Of a DNA stretch of 57,470 nt, positions 36,045 through 48,150 are shown piece by piece. This DNA is from Emmonsiellopsis sp. PD_33. Its lineage: Eukaryota; Ascomycota; Eurotiomycetes; Onygenales; Ajellomycetaceae. Position 1 is the stretch's first letter, and each line of letters starts with the position of its first letter. The position numbers were made by a program, and so were the translations under genes. The notes under the pieces are model-generated. The model had not been told where the DNA came from and did no database searches. It saw only the letters and a program-made list of their open reading frames with translations. The stretch is from assembly GCA_032988165.1 (NCBI GenBank), contig JANTQF010000221.1:1-57470 (forward strand), written 5' to 3'.

Positions 36045-38655
36045 TTACCAAAGGTCGCACGTCGGCTCCTTAACGGGGCAGTTGAACGCCTCACGGAAGT
36101 CAGGCGAGTTGGCGGTGGTTCCCTAATAAATTGCAAGAAAATTAGCCTCAGTCTATCCCTTTATTTGCATCCTCAAAGGGCAAAAGAAAAAGAAAAAGAA
36201 GAAGAAAAAAGAACATACCAAAATCCGTGCGAAAGGTGGTGCATGAGGATCTGTGAAAATGCGTGTCTCGCTCCTCTCCGCTGTTGACTTGCCGCACCAG
36301 GTGGATCCATACGACAAGAAGAAGATCTGCTCCTTGGTGAATTTGTCCATACCAGGGAGCTTCTGATTGGGCGTAGCTTTATCATGGATCTTCCAGGCCT
36401 GGAATGCAGCTTTCAGGCCGCCCGCATCGGCAATGTTCTCACCCAGAGTCAGGTCGCCGTTGACATGTAGTTCCTCGCCATCCGGGTTGGTGATGGTAAA
36501 TTTGGAGTACTGCTCGACGAAGCAGTCGGAACGCTTGACGAATTCGGTTTCGGTCTTGTTGTCCCACCAATCGGTCAGTTTGCCGTTTTGGTCGTAGTTG
36601 CGTCCGGTAGAATCGAAAGCTATTGAGTGTTTAGCAAGAGTTATGTCAAAAGTTAATTTGAAAACATACCATGAGTAAGCTCATGACCCGCGACAGCAGC
36701 GAAAGCTCCATAGGTGAGGTACTGGGGGACGGCTTTAGGATAGAAGATTGGAGTCTGCATGATACCAGCAGGGAAGACAATCTCGTTTCCTGGCGGATTA
36801 TAGTACGCGTTGACAGTAGGCATGGTCATGACCCACTCGTCACGATCAGTAGGCTTGCCGAGTTTTGACCATTCTCGCTTGTTGTAGAAAGACGCAGCAG
36901 CTACAGAATTATCGAAAAATGTGTTGTTTGCAATGGACAGTGAGCTGTAGTATTCCTTGATGTCTTCTGGATCGCGAACATCTGGGCTCTCAGTCGAATA
37001 GCCGATTTTCTGGACGATATTACCGACCTTTTCGATGGCAGTATCTCTGACGTCCGAGGAGATCCAGTCAGTGTTGTTTAGCTTGTCGACGAAGCGTTCC
37101 TTGATATCAGATACGATCTGATCGCCAAACTTCTTTGATTCCTCCGAGAAGGCTTTCTCGATGTAGACACCGCTCAAAATCCAGCCTAGGTCAACGTCTA
37201 CAGCGGCGACGCATTTCTCCCACCGTTCTCCAAAAGCATCAGGATCCTTGCCTTCCAGTTCGTTGTTGAACCGCCGATACTCCAGAATTTTGGGATCCTC
37301 GATGCTCCCAGAGAAGTACTGGATAACCTTCCACTTCAAATAGGAGAGGACGGTGTCCGCTGAAGACTCGGCAAGGAGGGCAGAGACCTGCTCCAGATAC
37401 CATGGGGCAGGAACAACAATTTCTTTGGCTTCATACCCTTCGGGAGCCCGGGTGGAGATGACCTTCTCCAACGACAGCTGAGGAATAAGCTTTTGGGCTT
37501 CAGAAAGCGGCACTTTGGGGAAAGGATCATTAGGGGCATCTTCGGGGGGTTGCGTAGCAGCCGCTAGTTTGGTTTCAAAGCCCACTACATCGGCGGCTGC
37601 CCGTTTCACGCGGCTTGATGCGCCTGAACCGGTCTCAAAAACGCCAAGTACCTCCTCTACTACCGCTGAGTACCTCTCAACGAGCTCGGTATCGTTATAG
37701 GCTTCTATCGAGGGCAGACCAATTGTGCTTGGGGCACCCATGTACAGGATAACGGAGTCGGGGTCCGTCTCGTCGGCCTATTATAGTGTCAGTTGAGGTT
37801 CCAAGCGGATGTTTGACTGACGCATTAATACATACGACAATAAAGAGTGAGAAAGGGTCAGAGATACTGAGATCAAGCAGACCGAGGTATGCATCTGTGA
37901 AGCTATCTTGCTCGACATCGGCGAGCTTGACGCTATCAAGAAGCTCTTGCAATGGCGCAGCACCAATTTTATCAAGAGTCTCCTCATCCATACAGGCATC
38001 ATACCCAGCCTTGAGCTTGGCGAAGTTCTCATCAGTGCTGTTAGATTGCGGCGCTTCCAAAATATGGTGTAGCATAGTCAGGGCCTGGTCCGAAACCGTG
38101 TCCAGAGTCGAAACGGAGGCAGCATCAGACGGGATATCGTATTGCTCATACCATCCTCCACAGGCATACTCGTCGAAGTTGGTACAGGGATCAATATTCT
38201 CGTAATCGGGGTGAATGTTCTTGAGATAATAGGAGGCAGCGTGGATGCAGTCCGCGGTCAGACAGAGCTCGGCCTCAGGCTCAGGCGTTTCATACTGCCT
38301 CTTCTCATTGCACACTTTCTCTTCAGCAGCAGGAGCGTCGACATCAGATTTACGGGCGTTCCACCAGTTGGTGACAATCACAGTCTGTGCCAAGCTGTAA
38401 ATCATAAAGCCAATGACACAGAGGACAATTGTCGAGCGTCCCCGCCTGGATCTGGAGGTGCGGAAGCCCTGCTCCTCGGCTTCGACCTTCTCGTTATTCA
38501 GGCATGGATTGTCGGAGTATGGGTGCTGGTGGACAGGAGCACTAGAGACGATGATTCTAAGTCAGTTTTATGGGCCACCCGGATAACCAAAGATAAAGTA
38601 AATAATAGATGGACGATCCAACTTACCTTGCCCCGTTGGGAGTTGTGTTGGCCAT
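36045..38655 (-). CDS. M13 family zinc metallopeptidase (neprilysin/ECE-like), type II membrane protein
   Basis: Five exons (38655-38627, 38541-37836, 37777-36670, 36619-36219, 36122-36045) give 773 residues, the normal length for M13. After a short Lys/Arg-rich cytoplasmic N-terminus comes one transmembrane segment (about residues 57-78, STIVLCVIGFMIYSLAQTVIV) and a large ectodomain. HELTH at 610-614 gives two zinc ligands and the catalytic Glu; Glu675 in LGENIADAGG is the third ligand. NAYYNPPGNEIVFPAGI is the substrate-binding motif. Cys residues near the start and end (DPCTNFDEYACGGW, CPVKEPTCDLW) match conserved disulfides. M13 enzymes cleave peptides on the amino side of hydrophobic residues. 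A transposon sits about 80 bp upstream of the ATG. Confidence 0.92.
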
Positions 38656-38734
38656 TTCCACTAGATCTCTCCTGATCTAGCTATGGCCCTTTGGCGTAGT
38701 GAAATGGTGATGGATGATCTTGGAGAGTGGCATG

Positions 38735-38743
38735 CTCCTCGAG
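38735..38743. repeat. target-site duplication, left copy (CTCCTCGAG)
   Basis: Nine bases identical to 41904-41912, exactly flanking the inverted-repeat element. A perfect 9-bp duplication is the signature of Mutator-like transposition. Confidence 0.9.
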
Positions 38744-38841
38744 AGGGTGTGCTATTTACACCCCCTACCCGGCTATTTACACCCCAAAAAAAATGACTAG
38801 TCAGAAAAAAAAATAACTGGTACCTGATTTTACATACAAAA
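38744..38841 (+). repeat. MULE left terminal inverted repeat
   Basis: About 98 bp matching the reverse complement of 41806-41903 with two differences near the inner end (ACTGG against ACCAG). It contains a short internal duplication of a GCTATTTACACCCC-like motif, a possible transposase binding repeat. Confidence 0.9.
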
Positions 38842-38978
38842 ATACTACTGTAGCAATGTAGACTAATGTGCCAACCCTGCACAACAATTTTCCCTCACTG
38901 CCTCCCTCACCACCTCACTCACTGCTGCACCCCCCCTCCCCCGCAAATATTTCTATCATTCAATTCCTCTTTTGACTA

Positions 38979-39017
38979 CACTCTCTACTACCCTCTCTAC
39001 TACCCTCTCTACTACCA
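38979..39017. repeat. 12-bp tandem repeat before the transposase start
   Basis: About three copies of CTCTCTACTACC in the transposon's leader, directly before the transposase ATG at 39020. It may be part of the leader or a small minisatellite. Confidence 0.7.
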
Positions 39018-39019
39018 CT

Positions 39020-41760
39020 ATGTTCAAAATGTCAGTTCCACCACTATCCACCGCCCCTGAGAGCCAGTTTTCAGATGTAGAACAGCTATCCCAATTTGAT
39101 TTAGATACTTTCCTTGAAGAAGAAGGTGTTTTTGACATACAACACCCTCAATTGCTTATGGAGGATGAGCAGCAGCTGGCAGACCATATTGAGAGCCAGT
39201 TCTTCATGCAGGATGATGAGGTTGAAGCATTCATGGATGAGGAGACAGAGGTGGAGGTGGAGGCAGACAACCAGGTGGATGATGGCAATGATGAAGAACT
39301 CCAGGCTGAGACTCCTGGACCTGAACCTGCTGAAGAACCCACCTAAGTTAATAGCAGAATTCCTGAACTCACCAGTCATACTGTCCAAATGACTACTAGG
39401 GAACTGATCAACTGTCTCAACCTGGATTGCAGAGATTTTAGCTACACCATCAGCACTCTCTGTTCCACCCCCAAAGCCAATAAATATACATTCACATGTG
39501 ATTGCTCAGGGCCTTTTAGAGATCCTCATAATGTTGCAGATGAGGACTGGAAATGTGTCAATACTGCTACTCACAAAACTAACTGCCTGTTCTGCCTGTT
39601 TGGCAAATGAGGCCCTACCAAATGGATTATCAAGGTCTGAAATCCTCTTCATAACCACCCCCTTTCAGATAGGAGCCAGGCCCACCCAATGCACTGTATA
39701 AGAGTAATGCCAGAGAATGTATGAATGACAATTTACAGCCTTGTCAAAGCTGCTGTCCCTGCCCAAACTATCCATATGTTTTTGAACAGGCAGTTTGGTC
39801 AAGTTAACCTGGTGGACCAAGACTTGTATAACATGACATCTCTACTTACCCACAAGGAACTGAAGGGTTGTATGCCTATACAAGCATTAATTGACAAGAT
39901 CACATCCAATAACCAAGGCTTTATAGTGATGTTCAAGAAGGATGCTGAAAATCATATAACTCACCTGGTGATATTCCATAAGCAGTCAATTGAAATACTT
40001 CTCAAAAACCTTGATCTTTTGCTTTTGAACTGCACCTATAAGACCAATTGATACCATCTACCTTTACTTAGTATAGTTTTCATCACTAAGCTTCATACAA
40101 CAATTAATCTGGGCTTTATCTTCATGAATGGAGAGAAGGAATTTGATTATAAGTAAGTAGAGAGCAATGTTATGCCCTTTATTTACCCCTCACTTAACTA
40201 TATGTTGCAGTGGCAACCTACCTAATTGGGTTAGTAAATTGCCTAATTAAGTTAAACATCAACAAAAACACCTAGATCTATAGAATTGAGGCTAACATCT
40301 ATCCCTCCCTCTGCAGCTGGGCCTGCAAGCAGATCAAAATGATATATAACACCCACAATATCAAATATCTGACCATTATAGTAACTGACTGAGAGCTGAC
40401 ATTAATAAACACCCTTGACACAGCCTTTCCTACAAGTTATCAACTTCTCTGTGGGTAGCACATTGACCACAATGTCATTGGCCATGCAAAAAAGCACTTT
40501 TCATTCAATAGACCAATCCATGCAGAAGATGAAGAAGACACCTATAAAGACCTTAAAGAATGCTTTGATTCCTTCATGAAAGAGTGGCAAGGCCTCCTAT
40601 TATTATCTACAAAAGAGCTTTTTAAACACCAGCATGTTGCATTTAAAAATCAACAACCCCCAGAGCTCATCAACTACTGTGAGAATATGTGGCTAAGGCC
40701 CTATGCCCACTGAATCATATGTTGCTATACTGACACTGTTCCACACTTTAGCCACCATGTCTCTTTGCAAACTGAGGGCTCTCATTGGGTTTTAAAGCAG
40801 TATATAACTACTTCAACAGGAGATTTATGGGTTACCATTCATAGGATCCATCAATTCTGGAATAATCAACATTCCAGCTATAAAAATCAACTGGCAGTGG
40901 CAAAAATTCACACCCCTACAATCATGTCCTCATTTCTATTCAAGCTGTTAGTTGGCAAGGTCTCCTCCTTCACAATACAGTTACTACACAGATGAATGAT
41001 TGATGCCCAAAAACTAAAGGATAATGAGAAGGAATGTTGACTTGCATGTTTGGACTATATCTATATAGGAGCTCCCTGCAAGCACTATATCCATTGCTGT
41101 CTGAATGAAGAACTGCCAATTGAACTGAATACTATTCATCCACACTGACTCTACAATTAAGAGGTAGGTTGCTACCTTCAATGTGCTGAGTAGAGGGAGG
41201 TTCCATTCCCTCATGAGGTTATTGCTGAGCCTGCTGTACAGTGAGACAACATGCAGGTAAGAGGGGGTAATCATTTGTGAGGCCACAGGAGGGGGTCTAT
41301 ACACCAGGGTTCCATGGCCACTAAGAGAATAGAAGCTGCACAGCAAGACCAAAATAGGCAGTTAGTTATGGTGCCCACTGCCACTGAGTAACATATGGCC
41401 TATACAACTGGTGCAGGTTGTATCATTGGCAGTGGCACTACTACAGTGCCTCTTGGTACTGAACCACCCCCCTCTACAGTGCCTGCAGTGCTTGAGAATT
41501 CCTCCCAAAAATGGGCCACTACCCTGACCTCCCCAACCCACACCCCTTGCTGAAATTGTACAATCCACAAATCCCACTATGATGTTGGCTCCCAGGCTAT
41601 AAACCAGGCATTTTTTGATATTTTGGGTGGGGAGGCAGACATGGTGGGTGAAATAGAAGACCTCCCAATTCTAGGGAGCTGTAATATGCAGAGTCAGTTG
41701 GTGGTGGTGGGAGACAGTCAGGTGTTGGCAGAGGATATTTTTGAAATCTCAGATGGATAA
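39020..41760 (+). pseudogene. MULE transposase, inactivated by premature stops
   Basis: Two exons in a consistent frame: 39020-40152, a GTAAGT...TGCAG intron 40153-40316 with a GCTAAC branch site, and 40317-41760, about 858 codons. An acidic N-terminus is followed by a FAR1/WRKY-GCM-like Cys/His region (C/H residues around NKYTFTCDCSG ... NPLHNHPLSD), the MULE catalytic core (NCTYKTN, NLGFIFMNGEKEFDY, IIVTD, LINTLDTAFP, LLCG-HIDHNV) and a C-terminal TEGSHWVLKQYITTSTGDL motif. At least ten in-frame stops interrupt it; those at conserved Arg or Trp codons (for example Arg after KTN, Trp in the LLC-R-W-H motif) read as CGA to TGA or TGG to TAG. It cannot make an active protein. Confidence 0.85.
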
Positions 41761-41805
41761 TGGGTGGGTGGAGTTGGGTCATTAATGTACTTCTAGGTGC
41801 TAGTG

Positions 41806-41903
41806 TTTTGTATGTAAAATCAGGTACTGGTTATTTTTTTTTCTGACTAGTCATTTTTTTTGGGGTGTAAATAGCCGGGTAGGGGGTGTAAATAGCACAC
41901 CCT
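41806..41903 (-). repeat. MULE right terminal inverted repeat
   Basis: Reverse-complement partner of 38744-38841, two mismatches, ending exactly at the right copy of the 9-bp target duplication. Confidence 0.9.
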
Positions 41904-41912
41904 CTCCTCGAG
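41904..41912. repeat. target-site duplication, right copy (CTCCTCGAG)
   Basis: Identical to 38735-38743; marks the right edge of the MULE insertion. Confidence 0.9.
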
Positions 41913-43040
41913 GGGGGGCGGCTCAAGATATATTAAAGAAGGGGCCACGAACTTGAAGTCGCATTGTTGGGGTAGCATCGCAGGAATCAGCCGGGGTGCG
42001 AGCTAGTCCAGTAGCTCGACTAATCGGAGGCGGGATGGTGCCTGTCTGTTCACCAAAAGCCGTCCCGGCCAGCCTGTAGCATGAGGGCAGCCCGCAGATC
42101 CGCAGGCTGAGCTGCTGCTTTTCGTCCGCTAAAACCATTCCGAGGCTTCTGATTAGCCACTCTGGCTAGCTTCAGATCGCAGGAGAAGAGCAGCATAAGG
42201 CTGAGGCTGGAACTCGATGTGCTCTGGTCCCTAGGCAAAGCGCAATCGCCAGAGAAGCCAATGTCCGCCATGACCGGGCGAGTCCGGTAACAGGACGCCA
42301 TGACCGCACGACTGGCCCACGTTGCAGTTGGATGGCAGAAGGCGGGCCGATAAACGGCGGAAACACGTCTCTGGCCTGGCAGGTTGAAAGGAGGTTAGCC
42401 GGGATGTTGGGCTCAAAATAAGGTGTGGCCGCAGCCGCCCGCCAACCATGGCTCACGACGGCTGACTCGTTGCACACGCTAGTCGCCTTGGCAAGGCTTG
42501 GCACAGACTGCGCCCAATGCGGAGAAAGGGGAGCCGATCTCAATATCCATAGTTTCATCTCCGCCCAAGGCTAACTTAAAGCCCTAAAATAGGAGCACTA
42601 GGCAGCCTCATGCGACCTGTCTTATGAATCATGAATCGTCATCCCTCACAGAGAGCTGCCCTTGACAGCATCCATCCATTGGTTGCTGGCGGCAGGCAGG
42701 CTGTGCATGGGTGTACATGTACTGTGAGAGGGTTGAATGTAGTTAGAGATATCCATGAGGAGAAAGATGATTGATTCCTTTGTCTAAGTTAGCAGATTTC
42801 ACCACTATTTATAGCTACTGACACATGATTGCCTGAGATAATGAAAATCTAAGATACCATATAAAATAGGTGTAGAAAACAATAGGGACAATCAATTATT
42901 ATCACTATTGAGAAGGAAACAATGAAAAGACCATTAATGCAGAACTGAATGACTGAATAATAGAGGATTGACCTCTTACAGTCTGCAGGCACTTGGGGCA
43001 TGTACTGTACCACTTCTCACATACCCTCTCAGTGGATTAC
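41913..43040. other. displaced upstream DNA of the M13 gene, then start of the CpG-free block
   Basis: 41913-42690 is GC-rich with normal CpG. Before the MULE landed it would have continued directly from the M13 5' flank, so it is probably that gene's promoter. No ORF is convincing. From about 42700 CpG disappears and the sequence becomes AT-rich, marking the edge of the decayed repeat block. The ~330 nt before the LTR at 43041 is unidentified repeat-like DNA. Confidence 0.5.
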
Positions 43041-43294
43041 TGTAATGGGTGCACTCCAATAAGTAGATCATGCAAGCTATACACTAGAATCAAAATTATA
43101 ATCACTAGAGAAAGGAAGAAAAAAGGAAAAGGAATCACAAGATCATACAATATAAATAGAAGGAAATTATATGAGGTCAGAGCAAATAAATATTCATATA
43201 AAGACCTAGTTGGAGACATCTAATTGAGTAGTTGGAGATCAGGTGAAGTTCAGACAAGCTATGAATATAGAGTATAAGAGTATAGTCCTTCACA
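43041..43294 (-). repeat. 3' LTR of Ty3/gypsy element 1
   Basis: On the minus strand this starts TGTGAAGG and ends CCCATTACA, the TG...CA ends of an LTR (254 bp). It lies directly downstream of a polypurine tract and of the Pol reading frame, where the 3' LTR must be. I found no partner 5' LTR within the window. Confidence 0.65.
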
Positions 43295-43306
43295 TTATCC
43301 CCCTCT
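43295..43306 (-). other. polypurine tract of gypsy element 1
   Basis: Minus-strand AGAGGGGGATAA immediately before the LTR, the usual plus-strand primer site of LTR retrotransposons. Confidence 0.65.
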
Positions 43307-46300
43307 ATTTAATTTTGAAGGGTAGGTGGGAGAGTTTAGAGAATCAGGCACAGCATAATACAGATAGAGTCTTATTAGATAGATGCAGTTCTTTATAACA
43401 GACAAGCACAGTGATGTCCTACAGGGTAGAGATTGATTCTCATGAAGAGACCTCATATCTAAGCTACTTCACTAGATACTAAAATCCTCATCTATAATGA
43501 TGATAGTTGAGGATGACTTCAATCTTATATTCTACCTCATTATTTTCCCTGATGATGTCAGGTAGATACCAGTCAGTAATCTCTTGTGAGAAGAATAGAT
43601 TAATAGAGGTCTTATAGAGTAGGTTTATATGAAATATATTATGAATTTTAGGTGATATATTAAAATGATAGTTATAACTCCTCAGGACTTCAATAATAGT
43701 GTATTTAGCATATTAATAGTCAAGTATGTGAGATAGATAATTAATTATGATATTTTAAAGATCTAGCTAGATCTTATTACTTATCTTATAATATTTAGTG
43801 AGATTTCAGCAGGCATTCATATAGTTCTATTAGTTCTATTAGGCACTAACCATGAAGAATTTAGCTTACTCACAGGCTTACTGAAGTTTCAAGATGATGG
43901 TATTCATAATTTGAATTGAACTGTAGAATAAAATAGAAGATTCAGGCAATTTAATGAGATTAAGAACTTTAAGATTATAATTATGTGAGAGAAAAAATAG
44001 GCTGATATCAGTGCTAACAGTGTTATAGCTATTAATTATAAATTTAACATGTAGAAGAAGTTCATTTCAGTTATTCTAAATATATAAATAGAACTTTTGG
44101 AGGTAATTTTTAGTTGTCTGAATTATATGTTCAGTGCTACTATTAGTTTCAGAGTGATAGGTAGTTAAGAGATGTTAGGAGATCTTAAGGAGCTGATAAA
44201 TTTAGGTTCAGACAGCTCTAATAAACTGGGTTTTATAGTCTGAGATAATTATATGGGATAGATCATACTAATGATAAAATAAACTTTGAAGGAAGACTTT
44301 AGCTACTATAGGTGTGTTTATTTTCACACAGAGTTTAAGGATAATACCTTTACTAAGATAGTTAATGATGATAAGGATATTCTTACAGCTGTTACTTATA
44401 GGAAGATTTACTATGAAATTAATGATGACATTGCATCAGATATATTTAAAGATTAAGAAAAATTTAAGTAGATCTTAATAGTGATTCTACTAAATGATGA
44501 TGAATCAGTAGATATTATAGTTCTGAATGAATTATTAGATGCTCTGAGACATATTAGACTAGTAGAAATTTTAAGATAAAATTCAGTAGAGTACTTCACA
44601 GCCTGAATAATCAGTCATCAGAGAATTATAAGTTTCTTGTATGATTTAGATGTATAATGATTTTGAATCAGAAACTTACTACCTCTTCTGAAAGTATAGT
44701 TGGAAGTTAGAGTCTATAGAGTATTTAGTGATATTAATATAGACTTGAAGTTCAGATAGAAAATGATGAGCTTTATCTTAAATGATCTAGATCATTATTT
44801 GAAGGTATTTATTAGAGGTAGTAGTAGTGTCTCAGAGTCTCTAGAGTGAGAATAAGGTAGTTATAATTAGCAGGATGATAAATGAGACATATATTACTTC
44901 ATATAATATTACTTTAGATTCTTTAAGGATCTATGGATCTAGTAGTCTCTATTTATAGTTTGCTCAGCAGGTATTAAAGTCTTTAGAAAGCATATTCTAT
45001 TCATGTTGAGAGAAAGTATTGGCCATGAAATTCTCTGTACCAGAGTAGTAATAAATTATAAAATAGAAGTGACTGAGGAATTTAGCTCAGCACATCTAGT
45101 ATTTAGAGAGTTTATAAGTTATTATAAAATATTAGAGATTCTTATAATTTATGATGATTTTGAAGTCTTTCATGCTATAGAGTTTGAAGTCTCATTCCTC
45201 TAGATATTAAATGATAATGAGGAGTTTCTTATCATAGATCTTATAGTTGACTTTGGCAGGACTGAGCTTCTTAGATATAAATGTATAGGATTACAGGATG
45301 CCTTTATTATCTCATTGCATGAGAGTACTACTTATAATATAACTAGAAGAGTTTATTTCAACTACTATTAGATAATTAAAGTCAAATGTGATGAGCATTA
45401 AAATGAAGACAAACATCTACTTAAAATGTATAAATGTCTTATTTACTTTCTTAGACTATTAAAACTGCTGGTCTTTGCATGTGAGGTTGATTAGTAGTTG
45501 AATGATGTTAGAAAAATTTTGAATGAAATATTAATAGAAATTTATAAATCCTAGAAAGTCTTATATGCTTTTTATGATTATAGGGACCTTCTATTTAAGA
45601 ATAGCAGTGATCTTCTTAGGGTTCATATGAACTTTCTTTCCTGCCTCTATGATAAAGCTGAGGTAGGTCATCTCTTAAACTTTAAAGGTAGATTTATTAA
45701 TGTTAATTAGAAGACTATATTTATAGAGATGAGTAAGAACTTTTCAGATATACTCTTAATACTACTTGTAGGACCTATTAATAAAGATGAGGATGTCATT
45801 AAAGTAGGCAGAAGTAAATTCATTCAAATAGTCTTATAAGGCCTAGTTAATGTATTTCTGGAAGGTGCTTGGGGTGTTTATGAGGCTAAAAAGGATAACT
45901 ATCCATTTGAATAGACTATATCTTGTGTGAAAGGTAGTTAGTTATTCATCTCCTTCTGTGATTTAAATCTTATAGAACACAGAAATGACATCCAGCTTTA
46001 TGAACTACTTGACTTGGCTGATCTATTTGAGAGTCTCATTGATTAATGGTAGTGGGTAATAATCTTTTCAGGTAAGGTAGTTGAGGCCCTAATAGTTGAC
46101 ACAGAACTAAAGGTCTTTACCTAGCTTTTTTATGAAGAGTATAGGTATGCTCACAGGTAAATTGCTAACTCAGATGAAACCTTTATTCAGAAGGTCATTA
46201 AGGGTCTTATAGAGTACAAGTAGTTTATTATATAATATATTGTATAGTAGTTTTCAGAATAGCTGAGAGTCTTTATCATCTATCTTCTTAAGTTTGATAT

Positions 46301-48150
46301 GATAGTTATGCATACTATGGAATGATAGAAGCTTCTTAGTGGCTTTATAGTTAAAAATATTAAGGAATTTATAGTATTATGGAGGGAGAACTGTCACAGG
46401 GTTAGTCTTTAACTTCTTAGAGAGTTATAAGAGGGTCTTCTCTATGTTAGCCATACTAGCAATGAAGATTTCAATGGGAGGTTAGAACTTAAATTTCTGA
46501 TTATAGCTTTAGAGGAGGTTATAGGTGTTAGTAGAGATTTGGTGAAGATTAATAATCTTATGAATATTTTTTTTGGAGATGTGGATGCCTCCAGGGAATA
46601 TGATGCATTAATTATGAGTATTAATAAGAACTTGATATTCAGATAGTTATAATAGATCTAGCATGAAGTTATATGAGAGATTCTTAATCTTATATGTATA
46701 GGCATTTTCTTGGAGAAATCTACTAATATTAACATTAAGCTTCACTATATTTCATATAAAGCTGCCTGTGTCACCATTGACACCTTCAATCTTTTAAGGG
46801 TTAATCAGGATACACAGGAGGTTATGATGATTAACTATATGAGAGTAAATCATTAAATAGTAATAGTAATCACTATCTATCATAGCATTCATATTAAAAG
46901 AATGATTAACTATGATAGATACAAAAATTACTAGAATAATTATTTTCTTCTTAAAGATTTTTCTATCTAATTCTAAGAGCTTCTACTCATAATTTCACAT
47001 GAAAGCTAGTCTTTTCTCAAGTCTGACTTGGTGTCTTTGAAGTCTTCCTCCTCTTTAGGCTTGATTTGTATGTTTACAAACTGTACAGGTAATTTTAGAG
47101 AAATATAGGTTCTATAGCAGTCAGCAGCTCTGTGCCCAGGTTTATTGCAGTTAATATAGATATCTCAGGTGTGACAGTTAATAACAGCAGCAGTGATTAT
47201 ATTCAGGACACAAAATGTATTTATATAAGTAAGCCCTGTAGGTATTCAGTTTATAGTGTTTGAGTCCTTCAGTAGAGAGATCTTAGAGAAGGCCTCCCTA
47301 AAGGTAGTAGAAGTACTATCATGAATTCAGCCCTAAATAACCTTAATCTTAAATAGGTTATTCTCTATGCTACAGAGCTTCATATAATATTTAAGATATA
47401 TAGAGGGTTCAATGGAGGTAATAATCTACTACAGGAGTTTGAACTTGATGGCTTTTTTAAGTAGAGTCTTCTTAATAGTATCATCTTATAGCTGGTTATC
47501 AGCTTCTAGGATCTTCTAATTGAATCTTAGAAGAAAGACAGAGAGTGGATTGATTTTCTGGCAAATATTATGTAATCAGGTTAGAGCCTTCTGGGCCACT
47601 AAAGGATCAGAGAAAAGAATGTTAAGCTAGTTAAAAATGATATTAGAGGTTATAGGAATAAATTTAGTATTAACCTTCATTTAAGGGTAGAATTAGATGA
47701 TGACAGTGCCAGAGAGTTAAGTATAGATATACTAGATCTAGTTAGTGGAAGATCTAATTGCAAGGCCATCTAAAATGATTTTGACCTTCACACTGAGACA
47801 TCAAGCAGGGTATTTGAAGACTTGTTTATCTGTAAATTTCTCAAGGGTAGTGAGCCTTTCTTTCAGGCATCTCAGAAAGTCCTCAAAAGGAGTAATCAGA
47901 TGAGTAGGAGTCAGAACAGAAGCTGAAGTTAATATAAGTATATAATTTTATTCAGTAATGAGGTTGATCTTATTCACAAGCTATTAAATGAAGTTTTAGA
48001 ATTTAGCATTAAAGTTCTGAGAAGAGATATTATCTTTATGTGGAGAGTTTATATTTATAATGAATTTAAAAGATTATTTGAATTTTATAATTAAGATAAC
48101 TTGAGATCAAAACATTATATAGAATAAGATTATCTTCCTATAGTTTCTAA
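43307..48150 (-). pseudogene. Ty3/gypsy Gag-Pol, heavily mutated (element 1)
   Basis: The minus strand reads as a full gypsy polyprotein broken by many stops. Gag (about 48.1-47.0 kb) includes DFLRCLKERLTTLEKF, and a CCHC zinc knuckle near 47117-47150 (NCNKPGHRAADC, with the first Cys lost). Reverse transcriptase follows at about 46.6-45.6 kb: KLDVISVFYKI at 45967-45998, FKWIVILFSLINTPSTFQKYIN, and the catalytic box near 45789-45806 reading YFNDILIF where family members have YVDD or similar. RNase H and integrase fill the rest down to the polypurine tract. Catalytic Asp to Asn and Trp/Arg to stop changes all fit C-to-T decay on both strands. The upstream boundary is approximate. Confidence 0.8.

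Larger units (their letters stand above)
38744..41903 (+). mobile_element. Mutator-like DNA transposon (MULE), complete but decayed
   Basis: A 3160-bp element with inverted terminal repeats of about 98 bp (38744-38841 and 41806-41903) that differ at only two positions, bordered by the perfect 9-bp duplication CTCCTCGAG. The ends start AGGGTGTGCTATTTACACC. Inside is one degraded transposase gene with an intron. CpG is almost absent inside (I found one, near 39049) but present in the terminal repeats and flanks, which suggests RIP-like mutation of the interior. Near-identical ends suggest a fairly recent insertion, or ends too short for the mutation process. It lies just upstream of the M13 peptidase gene, in the opposite orientation. 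Confidence 0.93.
43041..48150 (-). mobile_element. Ty3/gypsy LTR retrotransposon 1 (decayed; 5' LTR not found)
   Basis: 3' LTR, polypurine tract, integrase/RNase H/RT and Gag with zinc knuckle lie in canonical Ty3/gypsy order on the minus strand. The 5' end is uncertain: the reading frame at 49246-48473 could be its first ORF, but no sequence matching the LTR is recognisable further right. Confidence 0.75.

Noticed and set aside
42717..43035. Weak inverted repeat (ACTGTGAGAGGG against CCCTCTCAGT) that could be a small MITE
   Set aside because: Pairing needs a gap, covers about 11 bp only and has no target duplication; chance is likely in this composition.
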